From assembly GCA_903887415.1 (NCBI GenBank), contig CAISPO010000072.1, positions 22,185 through 86,184 on the forward strand: DNA of 64,000 nt, in the 5' to 3' direction. A model generated the notes under the pieces. The model made no database searches. It was not told where the DNA came from and saw nothing but the letters and a program-made list of their open reading frames with translations. The position numbers and the translations under genes are program-made. Each line of letters opens with the position of its first letter. Position 1 is the stretch's first letter. Of the stretch, positions 10,581 through 18,713 are shown one piece after another. Source of the DNA: an uncultured Bacteroidota bacterium (lineage in GTDB: Bacteria; Bacteroidota; Bacteroidia; Chitinophagales; Chitinophagaceae).

Positions 10581-10946
10581 CTAAACTGTTTTACAATTAT
10601 TTATACATGCAATTAAGTTGGTTTAATTGCAAGTTTTTCCCCCAATAAATCAAGGGCCATAATATTAACACTTTTGGGGTGTATAGCCAAAAGTGCGGGG
10701 TAATTAATAAGCTAATTAACTAATGAATAACAAATCGAATTGGTAATCAAAAATTAACAATAACCAACTTACGGAAGCAAAAATAGTGCCATTTTTTAGT
10801 ATTTAAAAAAAACGATAGCTCACCAATGTTTTTCCCTCTTTGAGTGTTGTGAGACAGAAAAAACAAGCAGTTAGGCCCACTTTTTTGCATTCCACAAACT
10901 TACTAACTTATCAACCTATTAACCTTTCAACGTATAACTTTGCAGC
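10581..10946. other. Divergent intergenic region with leader of the giant gene
   Basis: This 366-bp AT-rich gap has no ORF of note. On the minus strand a box TATTTTTG (10778-10785) fits the Bacteroidota -7 element TAnnTTTG and would give the giant gene a leader of about 190 nt. That leader contains an inverted repeat, CACTTTTGG / CCAAAAGTG (10669-10695), and a weaker one, CAATTAA / TTTAATTG, near 10610-10630. On the plus strand the helicase promoter box lies at its right end. No -33 element was found for either. Confidence 0.4.
10935..10942 (+). promoter_or_regulatory. -7 box TAACTTTG, 4 nt before the helicase start
   Basis: It matches the Bacteroidota primary-sigma -7 consensus TAnnTTTG. 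Only four bases (CAGC) separate it from the ATG at 10947, so transcription should begin at or next to the start codon. No clear -33 TTTG lies at the usual distance. Confidence 0.5.
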
Positions 10947-12260
10947 ATGCCCACACCTTCCAAAAAAGATATTCTTGCCCGCATAAATATTGCAGCACTG
11001 AACGACATGCAGGATGCCGCATATGCCGCGATATGCAAAGAAAAAAATGTACTGCTGCTTTCTCCCACTGGTTCCGGAAAGACCCTTGGTTTTTTATTGC
11101 CCGTTTTACAGGGATTGAAAACCAATATTACCGGCATACAGTGCCTTATACTCGTTCCATCCCGTGAGCTTGCACTGCAGATAGAACAGGTATGGAAAAA
11201 AATGGGCACTGGATTTAAAGCCAATTCCTTTTATGGCGGGCACGATGTGGAAACCGAGATTAATAACCTGGCACAACCACCAGCCATCCTTATAGGGACT
11301 CCCGGCCGCATCATGGACCATATTTCCCGCGCGTCTTTTACCACCGATTCCATCAATACGCTGGTATTGGATGAGTTTGACAAATCATTGGCGCTGGGTT
11401 TCGAAGAGGAGATGTCTTTCATCATCAGTAAGCTGCACCGGTTGCAAAAACGGGTTTTAGTATCAGCGACCGCAGCCGTGGCTATACCCGAATTTACTGG
11501 CGTGCAAAATCCCGTTACCCTCGATTTTATTTCAGAACATACGGGCAACGGGCTTGCCCTAAGAATGGTCATATCCGATGAAAAAGACAAAGTAAATACC
11601 CTGCTGCAGTTGTTATGTCATATAGGCGGCGAATCAACACTTGTCTTCTGCAATCACCGCGAAGCGGCAGAGCGGGCGGCAAAGCACCTCACGCAGCATG
11701 GCATAGAAAATGCGTTCTTTCATGGCGGACTGGAACAAATGGAGCGGGAGCAAACACTTATCCGCTTCCGCAATGGCAGCGTTTACTTTCTCGTAGCCAC
11801 CGACCTTGCCGCCCGCGGCCTCGACATTCCTTCTGTAAGGCATATTGTGCATTACCATCTTCCCGGTACCGCAGAGGAATTCATTCACCGCAACGGCCGC
11901 ACCGCCCGCATGAATGCGGCAGGAACCGCCTACCTGCTTCTGCACAAAGACGAACCGCTCCCTGCATACATTACAGAAGCTCCGGAAGCGCTGGCACTCA
12001 CCGACAAACCACTCCCGCCGTCACCACTTTGGACAACAGTTTATATCAGCGGGGGTAAAAAGGATAAAGTAAACAAGACAGACATTGTGGGCTTTTTCTT
12101 AAAGGCCGGGGGCTTAGAAAAAGACGACCTGGGCATGATAGAAGTGAAAGACAATAATTCATTTGCCGCCGTGAAAAAGAACAAAGTAAAAGAGCTGCTC
12201 CGCAAAGTGCAAAACGAAAAGCTAAAAGGAAAAAAATATAAAATAGCAGAGGCGAGATAA
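10947..12260 (+). CDS. DEAD-box RNA helicase, DbpA-like
   Basis: This 437-residue ATP-dependent RNA helicase has the expected motifs in order: motif I SPTGSGKT (39-46), Ia PSRELALQ (71-78), Ib TPGR (118-121), II DEFD (142-145; the last two residues of DEAD are changed), III SAT (173-175), V ATDLAARGLDI and VI HRNGRTAR. The last 75 or so residues resemble the DbpA RNA-binding domain (VYISGGKKDKVNKTDI ... VKDNNSFAAV), which in characterised DbpA proteins binds 23S rRNA hairpin 92. A ribosome-assembly role is therefore likely. The gene stands alone, with its promoter box 4 nt upstream. The start is supported by that box and by motif spacing. Confidence 0.88.
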   Translation: MPTPSKKDILARINIAALNDMQDAAYAAICKEKNVLLLSPTGSGKTLGFLLPVLQGLKTNITGIQCLILVPSRELALQIEQVWKKMGTGFKANSFYGGHDVETEINNLAQPPAILIGTPGRIMDHISRASFTTDSINTLVLDEFDKSLALGFEEEMSFIISKLHRLQKRVLVSATAAVAIPEFTGVQNPVTLDFISEHTGNGLALRMVISDEKDKVNTLLQLLCHIGGESTLVFCNHREAAERAAKHLTQHGIENAFFHGGLEQMEREQTLIRFRNGSVYFLVATDLAARGLDIPSVRHIVHYHLPGTAEEFIHRNGRTARMNAAGTAYLLLHKDEPLPAYITEAPEALALTDKPLPPSPLWTTVYISGGKKDKVNKTDIVGFFLKAGGLEKDDLGMIEVKDNNSFAAVKKNKVKELLRKVQNEKLKGKKYKIAEAR

Positions 12261-12308
12261 TTCGCATAGCACATTCTATCTTACCTACCATTTTACTTAT
12301 CATGTTAC

Positions 12309-12337
12309 GTAGAGACGTTCCAGTGCAACGTCTCTAC
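12309..12337. repeat. Palindromic intergenic repeat, GTAGAGACG type, copy 1
   Basis: A 29-bp near-perfect palindrome has outer arms GTAGAGACGTT / AACGTCTCTAC and a core containing TGCA. Three related copies occur at 13074, 24422 and 28804, all intergenic. It lies between the helicase and the convergent acetyltransferase. Confidence 0.8.
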
Positions 12338-12372
12338 ACACGTACTGATTCATCAGCGCAGTTGTGCCAAAC

Positions 12373-12999
12373 TCATTCGACCTCACCCTCTCGTTCGGAG
12401 AGGGCTGGGGAGCGGTCTGCTCGCTGGGAGAGGCCTTTTTTCACCCTGCCCCACTCTTCCTCAATAATACTGTACATCGCAGTATTGCGTATCACTCCAT
12501 TAGCACGGATACGTTCATTGCGCAATATTCCTTCGAAAGTAGCGCCGATGCCCAGTATTGCTGTACTGCTACGCACATTTTTTTCATCAGTTACCAGTTG
12601 CACACGTATCGCTTTCAAAGTCTCGAAACAATGTGTTAGCAGCAACAATTTACATTCGCGGTTATACCCCGTACGCCAGTAGGCCGGGGCATACCAGGTC
12701 CACCCTATCTCCAGTTTTCTGTGTTCCGGGAAAATATTGTGATAAAGCGTACTGCCGATGATCTTACCGGTTAGTTTATCGAACACAGTGAAAGGATATT
12801 GTTCGCCGGTACCTCGTTTTAGTATTGCACTTTTCAGGTGCTGTGTAAGCCGCTCGGGGTCTGCCCCATTGATAGAAATATGCTCCCATATTTTCTCATC
12901 CCTACCTACCTCAAGAAGGCCGGGAAAGTGCGAATTCTCGAGTGGTAAAAGCCTTACTTTCTCTCCCTCCAGTACTACGGGATGTTGTATCCAGTTCAT
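12373..12999 (-). CDS. GNAT family N-acetyltransferase (RimJ/RimL type)
   Basis: The 208-residue protein opens with LEGEKVRLLPL, the usual start of RimJ/RimL-like GNAT domains. It continues with GKIIGSTLYHNI and the core strand LEIGWTWYAPAYWRTGYNRECK, where the acetyl-CoA loop is expected, then VQLVTDEKNVRSSTAILGIGATFEGILR, typical of the family. It would transfer an acetyl group from acetyl-CoA to a protein N-terminus or small amine; the substrate cannot be told. The last 18 or so residues (QRADRSPALSEREGEVE) are encoded by a GC-rich dispersed repeat at 12375-12430 rather than by conserved family sequence, so the C-terminus looks extended by repeat insertion. The gene is convergent with the helicase. 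Confidence 0.82.
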   Translation of the reverse strand: MNWIQHPVVLEGEKVRLLPLENSHFPGLLEVGRDEKIWEHISINGADPERLTQHLKSAILKRGTGEQYPFTVFDKLTGKIIGSTLYHNIFPEHRKLEIGWTWYAPAYWRTGYNRECKLLLLTHCFETLKAIRVQLVTDEKNVRSSTAILGIGATFEGILRNERIRANGVIRNTAMYSIIEEEWGRVKKGLSQRADRSPALSEREGEVE

Positions 13000-13073
13000 A
13001 GCTGCAATATACAGCAGGCGCGAAATAAAAACAAAGTACCGGCCATTGGCTGATGGTATATGCTACGCATGTT

Positions 13074-13101
13074 GTAGAGACGCCATGCATGGCGTCTCTA
13101 C
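13074..13101. repeat. Palindromic intergenic repeat, GTAGAGACG type, copy 2
   Basis: A perfect 28-bp palindrome has arms GTAGAGACGCCATG / CATGGCGTCTCTAC. It lies in the 118-bp gap between two minus-strand genes. Confidence 0.85.
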
Positions 13102-13117
13102 GCCCCATAATTCCTGA

Positions 13118-14101
13118 TTATTCCGTTTTAACAACCTTAAAAACAGATGTTCCGTAAGGTTCCGTTTTCAGGGTTATGCCTACTATATATATCCCGGGAT
13201 TTACCTGCCTGTTTATATCAAATCGTTCGGAGTTGCCTGCTGCTGAAAAAGTTTCAGAAAATACTTTGTTCCCGATAATGTTATAAACCACCACCTGGTA
13301 TTCTTTCCCGGTCTCAAATCCGCTTACAATCAAATGGTCGCTGTTATCAAAATACCCATTGAAAATGCTTGGCAATCCTTTTACTGTGCTTACCCCTTCT
13401 GGCGGGAGCAGGTACATAATTGTCTGACTTTCAGTTGTTGTGCTTAGCACTGAGTCTATCCTCAACAGAGGCGCCCTGCTGCCCGTATCAAACCATAAAT
13501 AGGACGTAGTGGCTGTTAAAGACGGTGTTCCGGCAAGGGTGTCGCGTTCTATCTGCACTTTCTTTATCCGCAGCACATTGGAATAGGTTCCACCTGGCAA
13601 TATGATGGTGCCATAACCATCGCCGGTAACTGCTATCCACCCGGCGCCGTAACTGCCGGTTGCGGGCACATTCACGCGAAAAGAGTCCAAATAATTTGAA
13701 TTATAAGTGAAGGGGCGTTTTGCGACGTCGTAATTCGTGTAAAAAGTAGTAATGTGCGAAGTTGTATCATATATGCCATTGATGTATGAATCAGTACTGT
13801 TCTCCTCGAGATAGGCAATGGTGCCGAATGGCATAACCTCCATAAGGCCCGAAGTAGTAAATACGGTTGATGTATCGGGCAGAATGGTAGTTGTATATAT
13901 GCCTCCGGCAGAGGTAAGCCCTGAGAAGTCCCAGGTCACATTGCTGCCAGAACTGCCTGCGGTTATACTAGTGGCATCGCAGTTCAGCATTTGGAATGAT
14001 TCGCCTGTGTAATAATTCTCATTATTCGACAGCACGGGCTGGGCAGACATTGCTACCGGCAGAATGAAAAGTGACAATAAGTACGTAACGATTGTTTTCA
14101 T
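13118..14101 (-). CDS. Secreted protein with T9SS type A C-terminal sorting domain
   Basis: This 327-residue protein has a signal peptide (about residues 1-20, ending SAQ) and a beta-rich body of about 230 residues that I do not recognise. The body includes TWDFSGLTSAGGIYTT, a pattern common in Bacteroidota secreted proteins of unknown role. The last 80 or so residues form a type A sorting domain (YQVVVYNIIGNKVFSE ... NPGIYIVGITL ... SVFKVVKTE). In T9SS organisms this domain directs outer-membrane translocation and is removed during surface attachment. The gene has its own gap on both sides and no operon partner. Export and surface location are well supported by the sequence. The function of the body is unknown. 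Confidence 0.8.
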   Translation of the reverse strand: MKTIVTYLLSLFILPVAMSAQPVLSNNENYYTGESFQMLNCDATSITAGSSGSNVTWDFSGLTSAGGIYTTTILPDTSTVFTTSGLMEVMPFGTIAYLEENSTDSYINGIYDTTSHITTFYTNYDVAKRPFTYNSNYLDSFRVNVPATGSYGAGWIAVTGDGYGTIILPGGTYSNVLRIKKVQIERDTLAGTPSLTATTSYLWFDTGSRAPLLRIDSVLSTTTESQTIMYLLPPEGVSTVKGLPSIFNGYFDNSDHLIVSGFETGKEYQVVVYNIIGNKVFSETFSAAGNSERFDINRQVNPGIYIVGITLKTEPYGTSVFKVVKTE

Positions 14102-14271
14102 AAACTAGATTTTTATTGGTGAATGAAATTTCAAAAAAAGCCTAACACAATCGTGCCATAAATTCAAAAATTTACAGCTGCTAATGGCATAACTCGTAAA
14201 TTCACCCACTGAGGGGGAATTGAGGTTAGGGTTAATAGTGGAGTTTGGAATTTCAGCTTGGGAGTTTGGTG

Positions 14272-14285
14272 CCGATAGCTATCGG
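14272..14285. repeat. CCGATAGCTATCGG palindrome
   Basis: A perfect 14-bp palindrome lies in the gap before lpxK. Related CCCGAT...ATCGGG inverted repeats occur at 30195 and 45141. Confidence 0.6.
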
Positions 14286-14317
14286 GATGATTTTTGGAAT
14301 TTGGAATTTGAATTTGA

Positions 14318-15451
14318 ATGGACTCGAAAAATATACTGTATTATATCTTCTCGGTAGTGCGCCTGCTGCTTTACCCGTTTGCGGTGCTTTATGGCGCTAT
14401 AGTGTGGCTGCGCAACCGCATGTATGATGCCAGGTTTTTCACTTCTATTGGCTTTACGGTTCCCATTATTACCGTTGGCAACCTCTCTACCGGCGGTACC
14501 GGCAAGACCCCACATGTGGAGTACCTGGTCCGTTTGTTACAGTACCGGTACCGCGTAGCCACCATGAGCCGAGGTTACAAGCGCCATACACAAGGCTTTA
14601 TGGTGGCCGACAACAATAGCAATGCACTGCGCATTGGCGATGAGCCTATGCAGTACCACATCAAGTTTCCCGAGCTTGTGGTGAGTGTGGCCGAAGAGCG
14701 GATGATCGGCATTCCTGCACTGCTGCAGCGCCGGCCTGATATTGACGCCATTATACTCGATGATGCCTACCAGCACCGCTCGGTAAAGGCTGGCCTCACC
14801 ATACTTATCACAGATTTTTCGCGCCCCTTTTATAAAGACCATATACTGCCGTTTGGCAGCCTGCGGGAAAGCAGGGACGCCTACAAACGCGCAAATGTGA
14901 TCATCGTATCCAAGTGCCCGCTGGATATGACTGGAGCACAGGCTAAAGAAATAGAGCAGCATATAAACCCAATTGCCGGGCAGCAGGTTTTTTACACAGG
15001 CATACGATACGATACGCCTTTTGATATGATCAGCAATGAGCTGGTGCCACTGGCGGGCAAGCATATCGTGCTGGTGTGCGGTATAGCCCGCCCGGAGCCG
15101 CTGCTGGCCTATCTGAAAAACAGCGCAACTGATGTACACACCCTCACCTACCAGGACCATCACTACTTCGTAACCCAGGATCTGGAAGAAATAAAAAGCG
15201 CTTACGAGAACTGGAGAGTCGAAGACAAGATCATCGTCACTACTGAAAAAGACGCAGCCCGCCTGCAGCTTCATTTTGAAAAACTAAAAGACTGGAACAT
15301 ACCCATTGTGGTCGTCCCCATAGCTGTTACCGTTTTATTTGATAAAGGTGCAGCATTCGATGAAATTGTCCTTAAATATATGGAGCAGGCAGTGGCCGAG
15401 AATAATGAGTATGGGATGGGTGGTACCAAGACGGAGCCTCCTATGCTGTAA
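14318..15451 (+). CDS. lpxK: Tetraacyldisaccharide 4'-kinase
   Basis: This 377-residue enzyme phosphorylates the 4' position of the lipid A disaccharide precursor at the inner face of the cytoplasmic membrane. An N-terminal hydrophobic segment (about residues 8-30) is the membrane anchor. The family-specific Walker A region GNLSTGGTGKTP lies at 54-65. It is followed by VATMSRGYKR, RIGDEP and the Walker-B-like LDDAYQHR, all characteristic of LpxK. The length is slightly above the family's usual size. The last 20 or so residues (NNEYGMGGTKTEPPML) look unconserved. It stands alone, upstream of a DUF1835 gene with its own promoter box. Confidence 0.92.
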   Translation: MDSKNILYYIFSVVRLLLYPFAVLYGAIVWLRNRMYDARFFTSIGFTVPIITVGNLSTGGTGKTPHVEYLVRLLQYRYRVATMSRGYKRHTQGFMVADNNSNALRIGDEPMQYHIKFPELVVSVAEERMIGIPALLQRRPDIDAIILDDAYQHRSVKAGLTILITDFSRPFYKDHILPFGSLRESRDAYKRANVIIVSKCPLDMTGAQAKEIEQHINPIAGQQVFYTGIRYDTPFDMISNELVPLAGKHIVLVCGIARPEPLLAYLKNSATDVHTLTYQDHHYFVTQDLEEIKSAYENWRVEDKIIVTTEKDAARLQLHFEKLKDWNIPIVVVPIAVTVLFDKGAAFDEIVLKYMEQAVAENNEYGMGGTKTEPPML

Positions 15452-15488
15452 CCAACCTATTTTTTCTGCTGCCCTGATAACAATTCAA

Positions 15489-15512
15489 ACCTGCCTGTCG
15501 GCAGAGGTTCCC
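15489..15512. repeat. CCTGCC / GGCAGAGG short inverted repeat
   Basis: An imperfect inverted repeat, CCTGCCTGTCGGCAGAGG, lies in the gap after lpxK. It resembles the GC-rich element that sits inside the coding sequence at 45251-45276. Confidence 0.4.
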
Positions 15513-15544
15513 AAAACCAAATTCCTAATTCCAGCGCAGCTTAC

Positions 15545-15552
15545 TACATTTG
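15545..15552 (+). promoter_or_regulatory. -7 box TACATTTG, 4 nt before the DUF1835 gene start
   Basis: It matches TAnnTTTG. The spacer to the ATG at 15557 is CCGC (4 nt), the same geometry as at 10935 and 16468. Confidence 0.5.
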
Positions 15553-15556
15553 CCGC

Positions 15557-16390
15557 ATGATTTACCATATAGTAACAGGAGATATAGCTGCCGCGCCACT
15601 TAAAGACGCAATAATAGCTGACAGCGCGATGGAAGGAGAGGTAGTGATAATGAAAGACGTACTCAGTGTAGGCCCGCTGCAAAAAGAAGAAGGACAAAAA
15701 TTTTCGGAACTGCGCAGCGCCTTCTGGCAGCAGGTAGTGCCTAATGAGAAAAACCCGATACAGGTGGACGATCTGGAACGGCTGCTGGAAACCGGCAACG
15801 AGCTTTCAAAAAACGAAGACGCAAAAATATGGCTGTGGCAAGCTCCCTGGCCAGCTGATATCGCAACCTACTACTGGTCATTAAAATACCTTGGGAAATA
15901 CATGGGCCGCCTTTATGTGGTGAACATTGCCGGCCTGCCTTTTCTTGATGAAAACGGCAAAGTGTTCTATCCAAAAGGCATAGGAGAGATACAACCCAAA
16001 GAACTAATAAAGGCAAAGCGGTTGGCCCGTTTGATAACACCGGCCGAACTTGAAACCGATGCCGAAGAATGGCGCAAACTGCAATCCGAAAACGCCGGCA
16101 TCCGCATACACGAAGCCGGCAAACGGCTTGTGTCAAAGAGCGAAGAACATTATGACAACCAGCTCATCAGTTTCTGTTCTCATCAATTTCAGAAAGCATC
16201 TAAAGTAGTGAACCAGGCCATAGCCCGCTACAACATACCCCCCGGCGATCTCTACCTCGGCTGGCGACTTCGCAAAATGGTGGACGCAGGCCGGCTCGAG
16301 CTGCAAGGAGATGTGACAAAAGGCCTCAAAGACTTTGATGTAAAGATGCCGGGCGATGGAACTAATGCGCAGTATGCGTTGCCGCTGTAA
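15557..16390 (+). CDS. DUF1835 domain-containing protein
   Basis: The 277-residue protein starts MIYHIVTGDIAAAPLKDAI, the hallmark N-terminus of DUF1835 proteins. About residues 1-125 make up DUF1835, with DVLSVGPL and the tryptophan-rich IWLWQAPWPADIATYYW. The rest matches the DUF3658-type C-terminal half often found with it, ending in a helical, wHTH-like stretch (GDLYLGWRLRKMVDAGRLELQGD). The biochemical function of the family is unknown to me. No signal peptide or membrane segment is seen, so it should be cytoplasmic. The start is supported by a promoter box 4 nt upstream. It is followed 89 bp later by a membrane-protein gene with its own box. Confidence 0.82.
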   Translation: MIYHIVTGDIAAAPLKDAIIADSAMEGEVVIMKDVLSVGPLQKEEGQKFSELRSAFWQQVVPNEKNPIQVDDLERLLETGNELSKNEDAKIWLWQAPWPADIATYYWSLKYLGKYMGRLYVVNIAGLPFLDENGKVFYPKGIGEIQPKELIKAKRLARLITPAELETDAEEWRKLQSENAGIRIHEAGKRLVSKSEEHYDNQLISFCSHQFQKASKVVNQAIARYNIPPGDLYLGWRLRKMVDAGRLELQGDVTKGLKDFDVKMPGDGTNAQYALPL

Positions 16391-16467
16391 TTCATCTGAT
16401 TTTCATTGGTGTGTAGCGGTAAAAAGGAAATGAGCGGAAGCCCCTTTAGGGGTTTGGGGTTTCTCCT

Positions 16468-16475
16468 TACCTTTG
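16468..16475 (+). promoter_or_regulatory. -7 box TACCTTTG, 4 nt before the membrane protein start
   Basis: It matches TAnnTTTG. The spacer CGCC leads directly to the ATG at 16480. Third case of the same geometry. Confidence 0.5.
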
Positions 16476-16479
16476 CGCC

Positions 16480-17088
16480 ATGGAATATGATCTGCCGCTG
16501 GCGGAAGAAAAAGTAAAGCCGCACCAGGTCACAACGCTGCACCTGGTGTGTGCATTGGGTTTTATTGGTACAGGAGCAATAATTGCTGTATATAATTATA
16601 TTATCCCTTTGTGGGGTGGTGCATTACTGTTTGCCGGCGTGTTGTTGCTCGGACTTACTATTTTTAAGAACAAATGGGTCACCAGCAAAGAAATAAACCC
16701 TTTTCTGCGTATTGTCGAGTTGGTTATCGCGCTCGTAGTGGCTATCTATTCCGCAATCCAGCACTGGAAATTTCCTACCGGTATGTTCGGAGCACTAAGT
16801 GCCGGCCTCCTGTTCGCCCTTTATTGGGAACGTAGGGCAGGCAGCACCTTATACGTGCATATTGACGATTCCGGCCTCAGGCTGCCAGTAGTCCGGCAAA
16901 GAGCCTTGGCCTGGACTGAAGTTGATCAGGTAGTATTTCGGTTTGGCACACTCACCATCAACACCGCCGACAACCATCTGTTTCAGTGGAACGTGGCACT
17001 CCCTGATTTTGACAACGAAATATTTGAAGCCTATTGCAGCGCTAAAATAGAAGAGAACAGGCCTAAAAGAAGAAATGATGACTGGTAG
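16480..17088 (+). CDS. Hypothetical membrane protein with C-terminal PH-like domain
   Basis: The 202-residue protein has about four hydrophobic segments between residues 20 and 125 (LHLVCALGFIGTGAII, GALLFAGVLLLGLTIF, VELVIALVVAIYSAI, FGALSAGLLFALYW). A C-terminal soluble part of about 75 residues has the pattern IDDSGLRLP ... LAWTEVDQVVFRFGTLTI, which resembles bacterial PH-like (bPH) domains. I do not recognise a named family. It probably sits in the cytoplasmic membrane with the PH-like part inside. A promoter box 4 nt before the ATG supports the start. No operon partner is evident, because the next gene begins 160 bp downstream after a repeat-rich gap. Confidence 0.7.
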   Translation: MEYDLPLAEEKVKPHQVTTLHLVCALGFIGTGAIIAVYNYIIPLWGGALLFAGVLLLGLTIFKNKWVTSKEINPFLRIVELVIALVVAIYSAIQHWKFPTGMFGALSAGLLFALYWERRAGSTLYVHIDDSGLRLPVVRQRALAWTEVDQVVFRFGTLTINTADNHLFQWNVALPDFDNEIFEAYCSAKIEENRPKRRNDDW

Positions 17089-17108
17089 ATTTGTGGAATT
17101 AGTCCGGT

Positions 17109-17226
17109 GGAATTGGGAATTAGGATTGTTTACACTGCATTTACTATCCAATCCAAATTACAAATTCCCAATTCAAAATTCCATTAAAGAAACAATCCTA
17201 ATTCCAAAATCCTAATTCCCAATTCC
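17109..17226. repeat. AATTCC-rich imperfect inverted repeat element (about 118 bp)
   Basis: The left arm (17109-17131) has its complement on the right, split in two pieces: AAACAATCCTAATTCC (17190-17205) and CCTAATTCCCAATTCC (17211-17226). No ORF lies inside. It fills most of the gap before the radical SAM gene. Confidence 0.6.
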
Positions 17227-17248
17227 ATTAAAAGCAATTCCAATACAA

Positions 17249-18535
17249 ATGACAAATCCATATCTATTATACTCAGACGGCAACGGAACGATCTTTGAAG
17301 ACACGACCCTCTACAGCGTGGGCCGCAGTGGTTGGGATGCTATGCCTATACCCGAAGAGGACTGGATTGAGTTGCCTGATGGCGGCAACCTATACGAGCT
17401 ACCAGGCAGAAGGGGAATAGGTATTGATGTGGAAACCGGCGACATGCGCCTGTGCGAAAAAGGCTGGGCTGTGGCCGCCTTTGTTCCTCCTGCACACACC
17501 AGCTTTTACCTTGCTGCCTTTGAGACGCTTGAAGACGCGCCTACCCTGCCCTTGTTTTGCTATACTGCCGCCGGCTGGCTTGATGATAAATTTTATGTTC
17601 CCGCTATGCGCATTGAGCGCGATATACGCCAGGAGTGCAGCGGCTACGATGAAGATAAGATCAACGCCGGCCTCGAAACGCTTACCCACGCTTACCCGCA
17701 TAACCGGCTGGTAAAACATCTTGCTGATAATTGTGCGCTTAGCTATAACTGTCCCGCTGCGCGAAACTATTTTATGGGCCGCTGGGAATGCCCTATACCT
17801 ACATCACCTGCTTGCAATGCCAACTGCCTTGGCTGCATCTCCTTTCAGCCGGAAGATGAAACAATTGTCTCCCCCCAAGACAGGTTGCAATTCAAACCCA
17901 CAGCCGCAGAGATCGTAGAGTTCACTGTACCTCACCTGGAGACTGCACCTTTCCCGATAGTAAGCTACGGACAAGGTTGCGAAGGAGAGCCGCTGCTGAT
18001 GTGGGAAACAATTAGAGAATCGATAATTGAGATACGCAAACACACATCGAAGGGCAGCATCAATATAAATACCAACGGAAGCAAACCAGAAGCAGTAGAA
18101 CAACTGATGAAAGCGGGCCTCAACAGCATTCGCGTGAGTCTCAATTCTGCACAAAGGGATCTATATACCAAATACTACCGCCCCAACAATTATCAGTTCG
18201 AAGATATCGTAGAAAGCCTTCGGATAGTGCGCAAATACAATGGCTGGGCCTCTATCAATTATTTTGTCTTCCCCGGCGTTACCGACAGTGTGGCGGAGTT
18301 TGATGCGCTATGCAGCCTCATCAGCGCCACAGATCTCAGTATGATACAGTGGCGCAGTTTCAATATAGACCCGGACTGGTACCTGGGCAAAATGGGCCTT
18401 GTTGACCCCGGCGAATGCCTGGGGATCCGGCAAATGATAGACATGATCCATGAAGAGTTCCCGAAGGTAAAATTCGGCTATTTCAATCCGCCAATAGAAC
18501 GAATGAAGAATTATGACGAGGCATTTGCGCATTAG
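17249..18535 (+). CDS. Radical SAM protein
   Basis: The 428-residue protein carries the radical SAM [4Fe-4S] motif CNANCLGC (C189, C193, C196), which fits CxxxCxxC. It is followed by SYGQGCEGEPLL, where the SAM-binding GGE-like segment is expected, and by INTNGSKPEAVEQLMKAGL and IRVSLNSAQ, typical of the TIM-barrel core. The first 185 or so residues form an extra N-terminal domain with several cysteines (for example YNCPAARNYF) that I do not recognise. It should be a cytoplasmic iron-sulphur enzyme that cleaves S-adenosylmethionine; the substrate is unknown. There is no neighbouring precursor peptide or partner enzyme. Its 3' end faces the terminator shared with the convergent surface-protein gene. 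Confidence 0.8.
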   Translation: MTNPYLLYSDGNGTIFEDTTLYSVGRSGWDAMPIPEEDWIELPDGGNLYELPGRRGIGIDVETGDMRLCEKGWAVAAFVPPAHTSFYLAAFETLEDAPTLPLFCYTAAGWLDDKFYVPAMRIERDIRQECSGYDEDKINAGLETLTHAYPHNRLVKHLADNCALSYNCPAARNYFMGRWECPIPTSPACNANCLGCISFQPEDETIVSPQDRLQFKPTAAEIVEFTVPHLETAPFPIVSYGQGCEGEPLLMWETIRESIIEIRKHTSKGSININTNGSKPEAVEQLMKAGLNSIRVSLNSAQRDLYTKYYRPNNYQFEDIVESLRIVRKYNGWASINYFVFPGVTDSVAEFDALCSLISATDLSMIQWRSFNIDPDWYLGKMGLVDPGECLGIRQMIDMIHEEFPKVKFGYFNPPIERMKNYDEAFAH

Positions 18536-18663
18536 CAAGAATCGCCTTTGTTTCTATTTCCTGTACATGCTTATCCAAGCTTGGGTTCTGTTTTTTAAAT
18601 TTTCCGGGGAAGGGTAAAGCGTATTCGAAACTTCCACCCTGGTATATCCATTTCGGTCCATAA

Positions 18664-18697
18664 AAAAATCCCCTGCATCGGCTTGCAGGGGATTTTT
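18664..18697. terminator. Bidirectional rho-independent terminator
   Basis: The stem AAAATCCCCTGCA / TGCAGGGGATTTT has a short loop, with A-runs on one side and T-runs on the other. It sits between the convergent radical SAM gene and the 1107-residue surface-protein gene and can serve both. Confidence 0.85.
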
Positions 18698-18713
18698 ATG
18701 AATCGTTTAAAAC

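Noticed and set aside
12309..13101. Two GTAGAGACG palindromes as the start of a CRISPR array
   Set aside because: Only two copies here, with different cores, 765 bp apart with a gene between them, and no spacers or cas genes; no CRISPR array was seen anywhere in the window.
14537..15274. A 245-codon minus-strand ORF over lpxK
   Set aside because: LpxK motifs on the plus strand are unambiguous.
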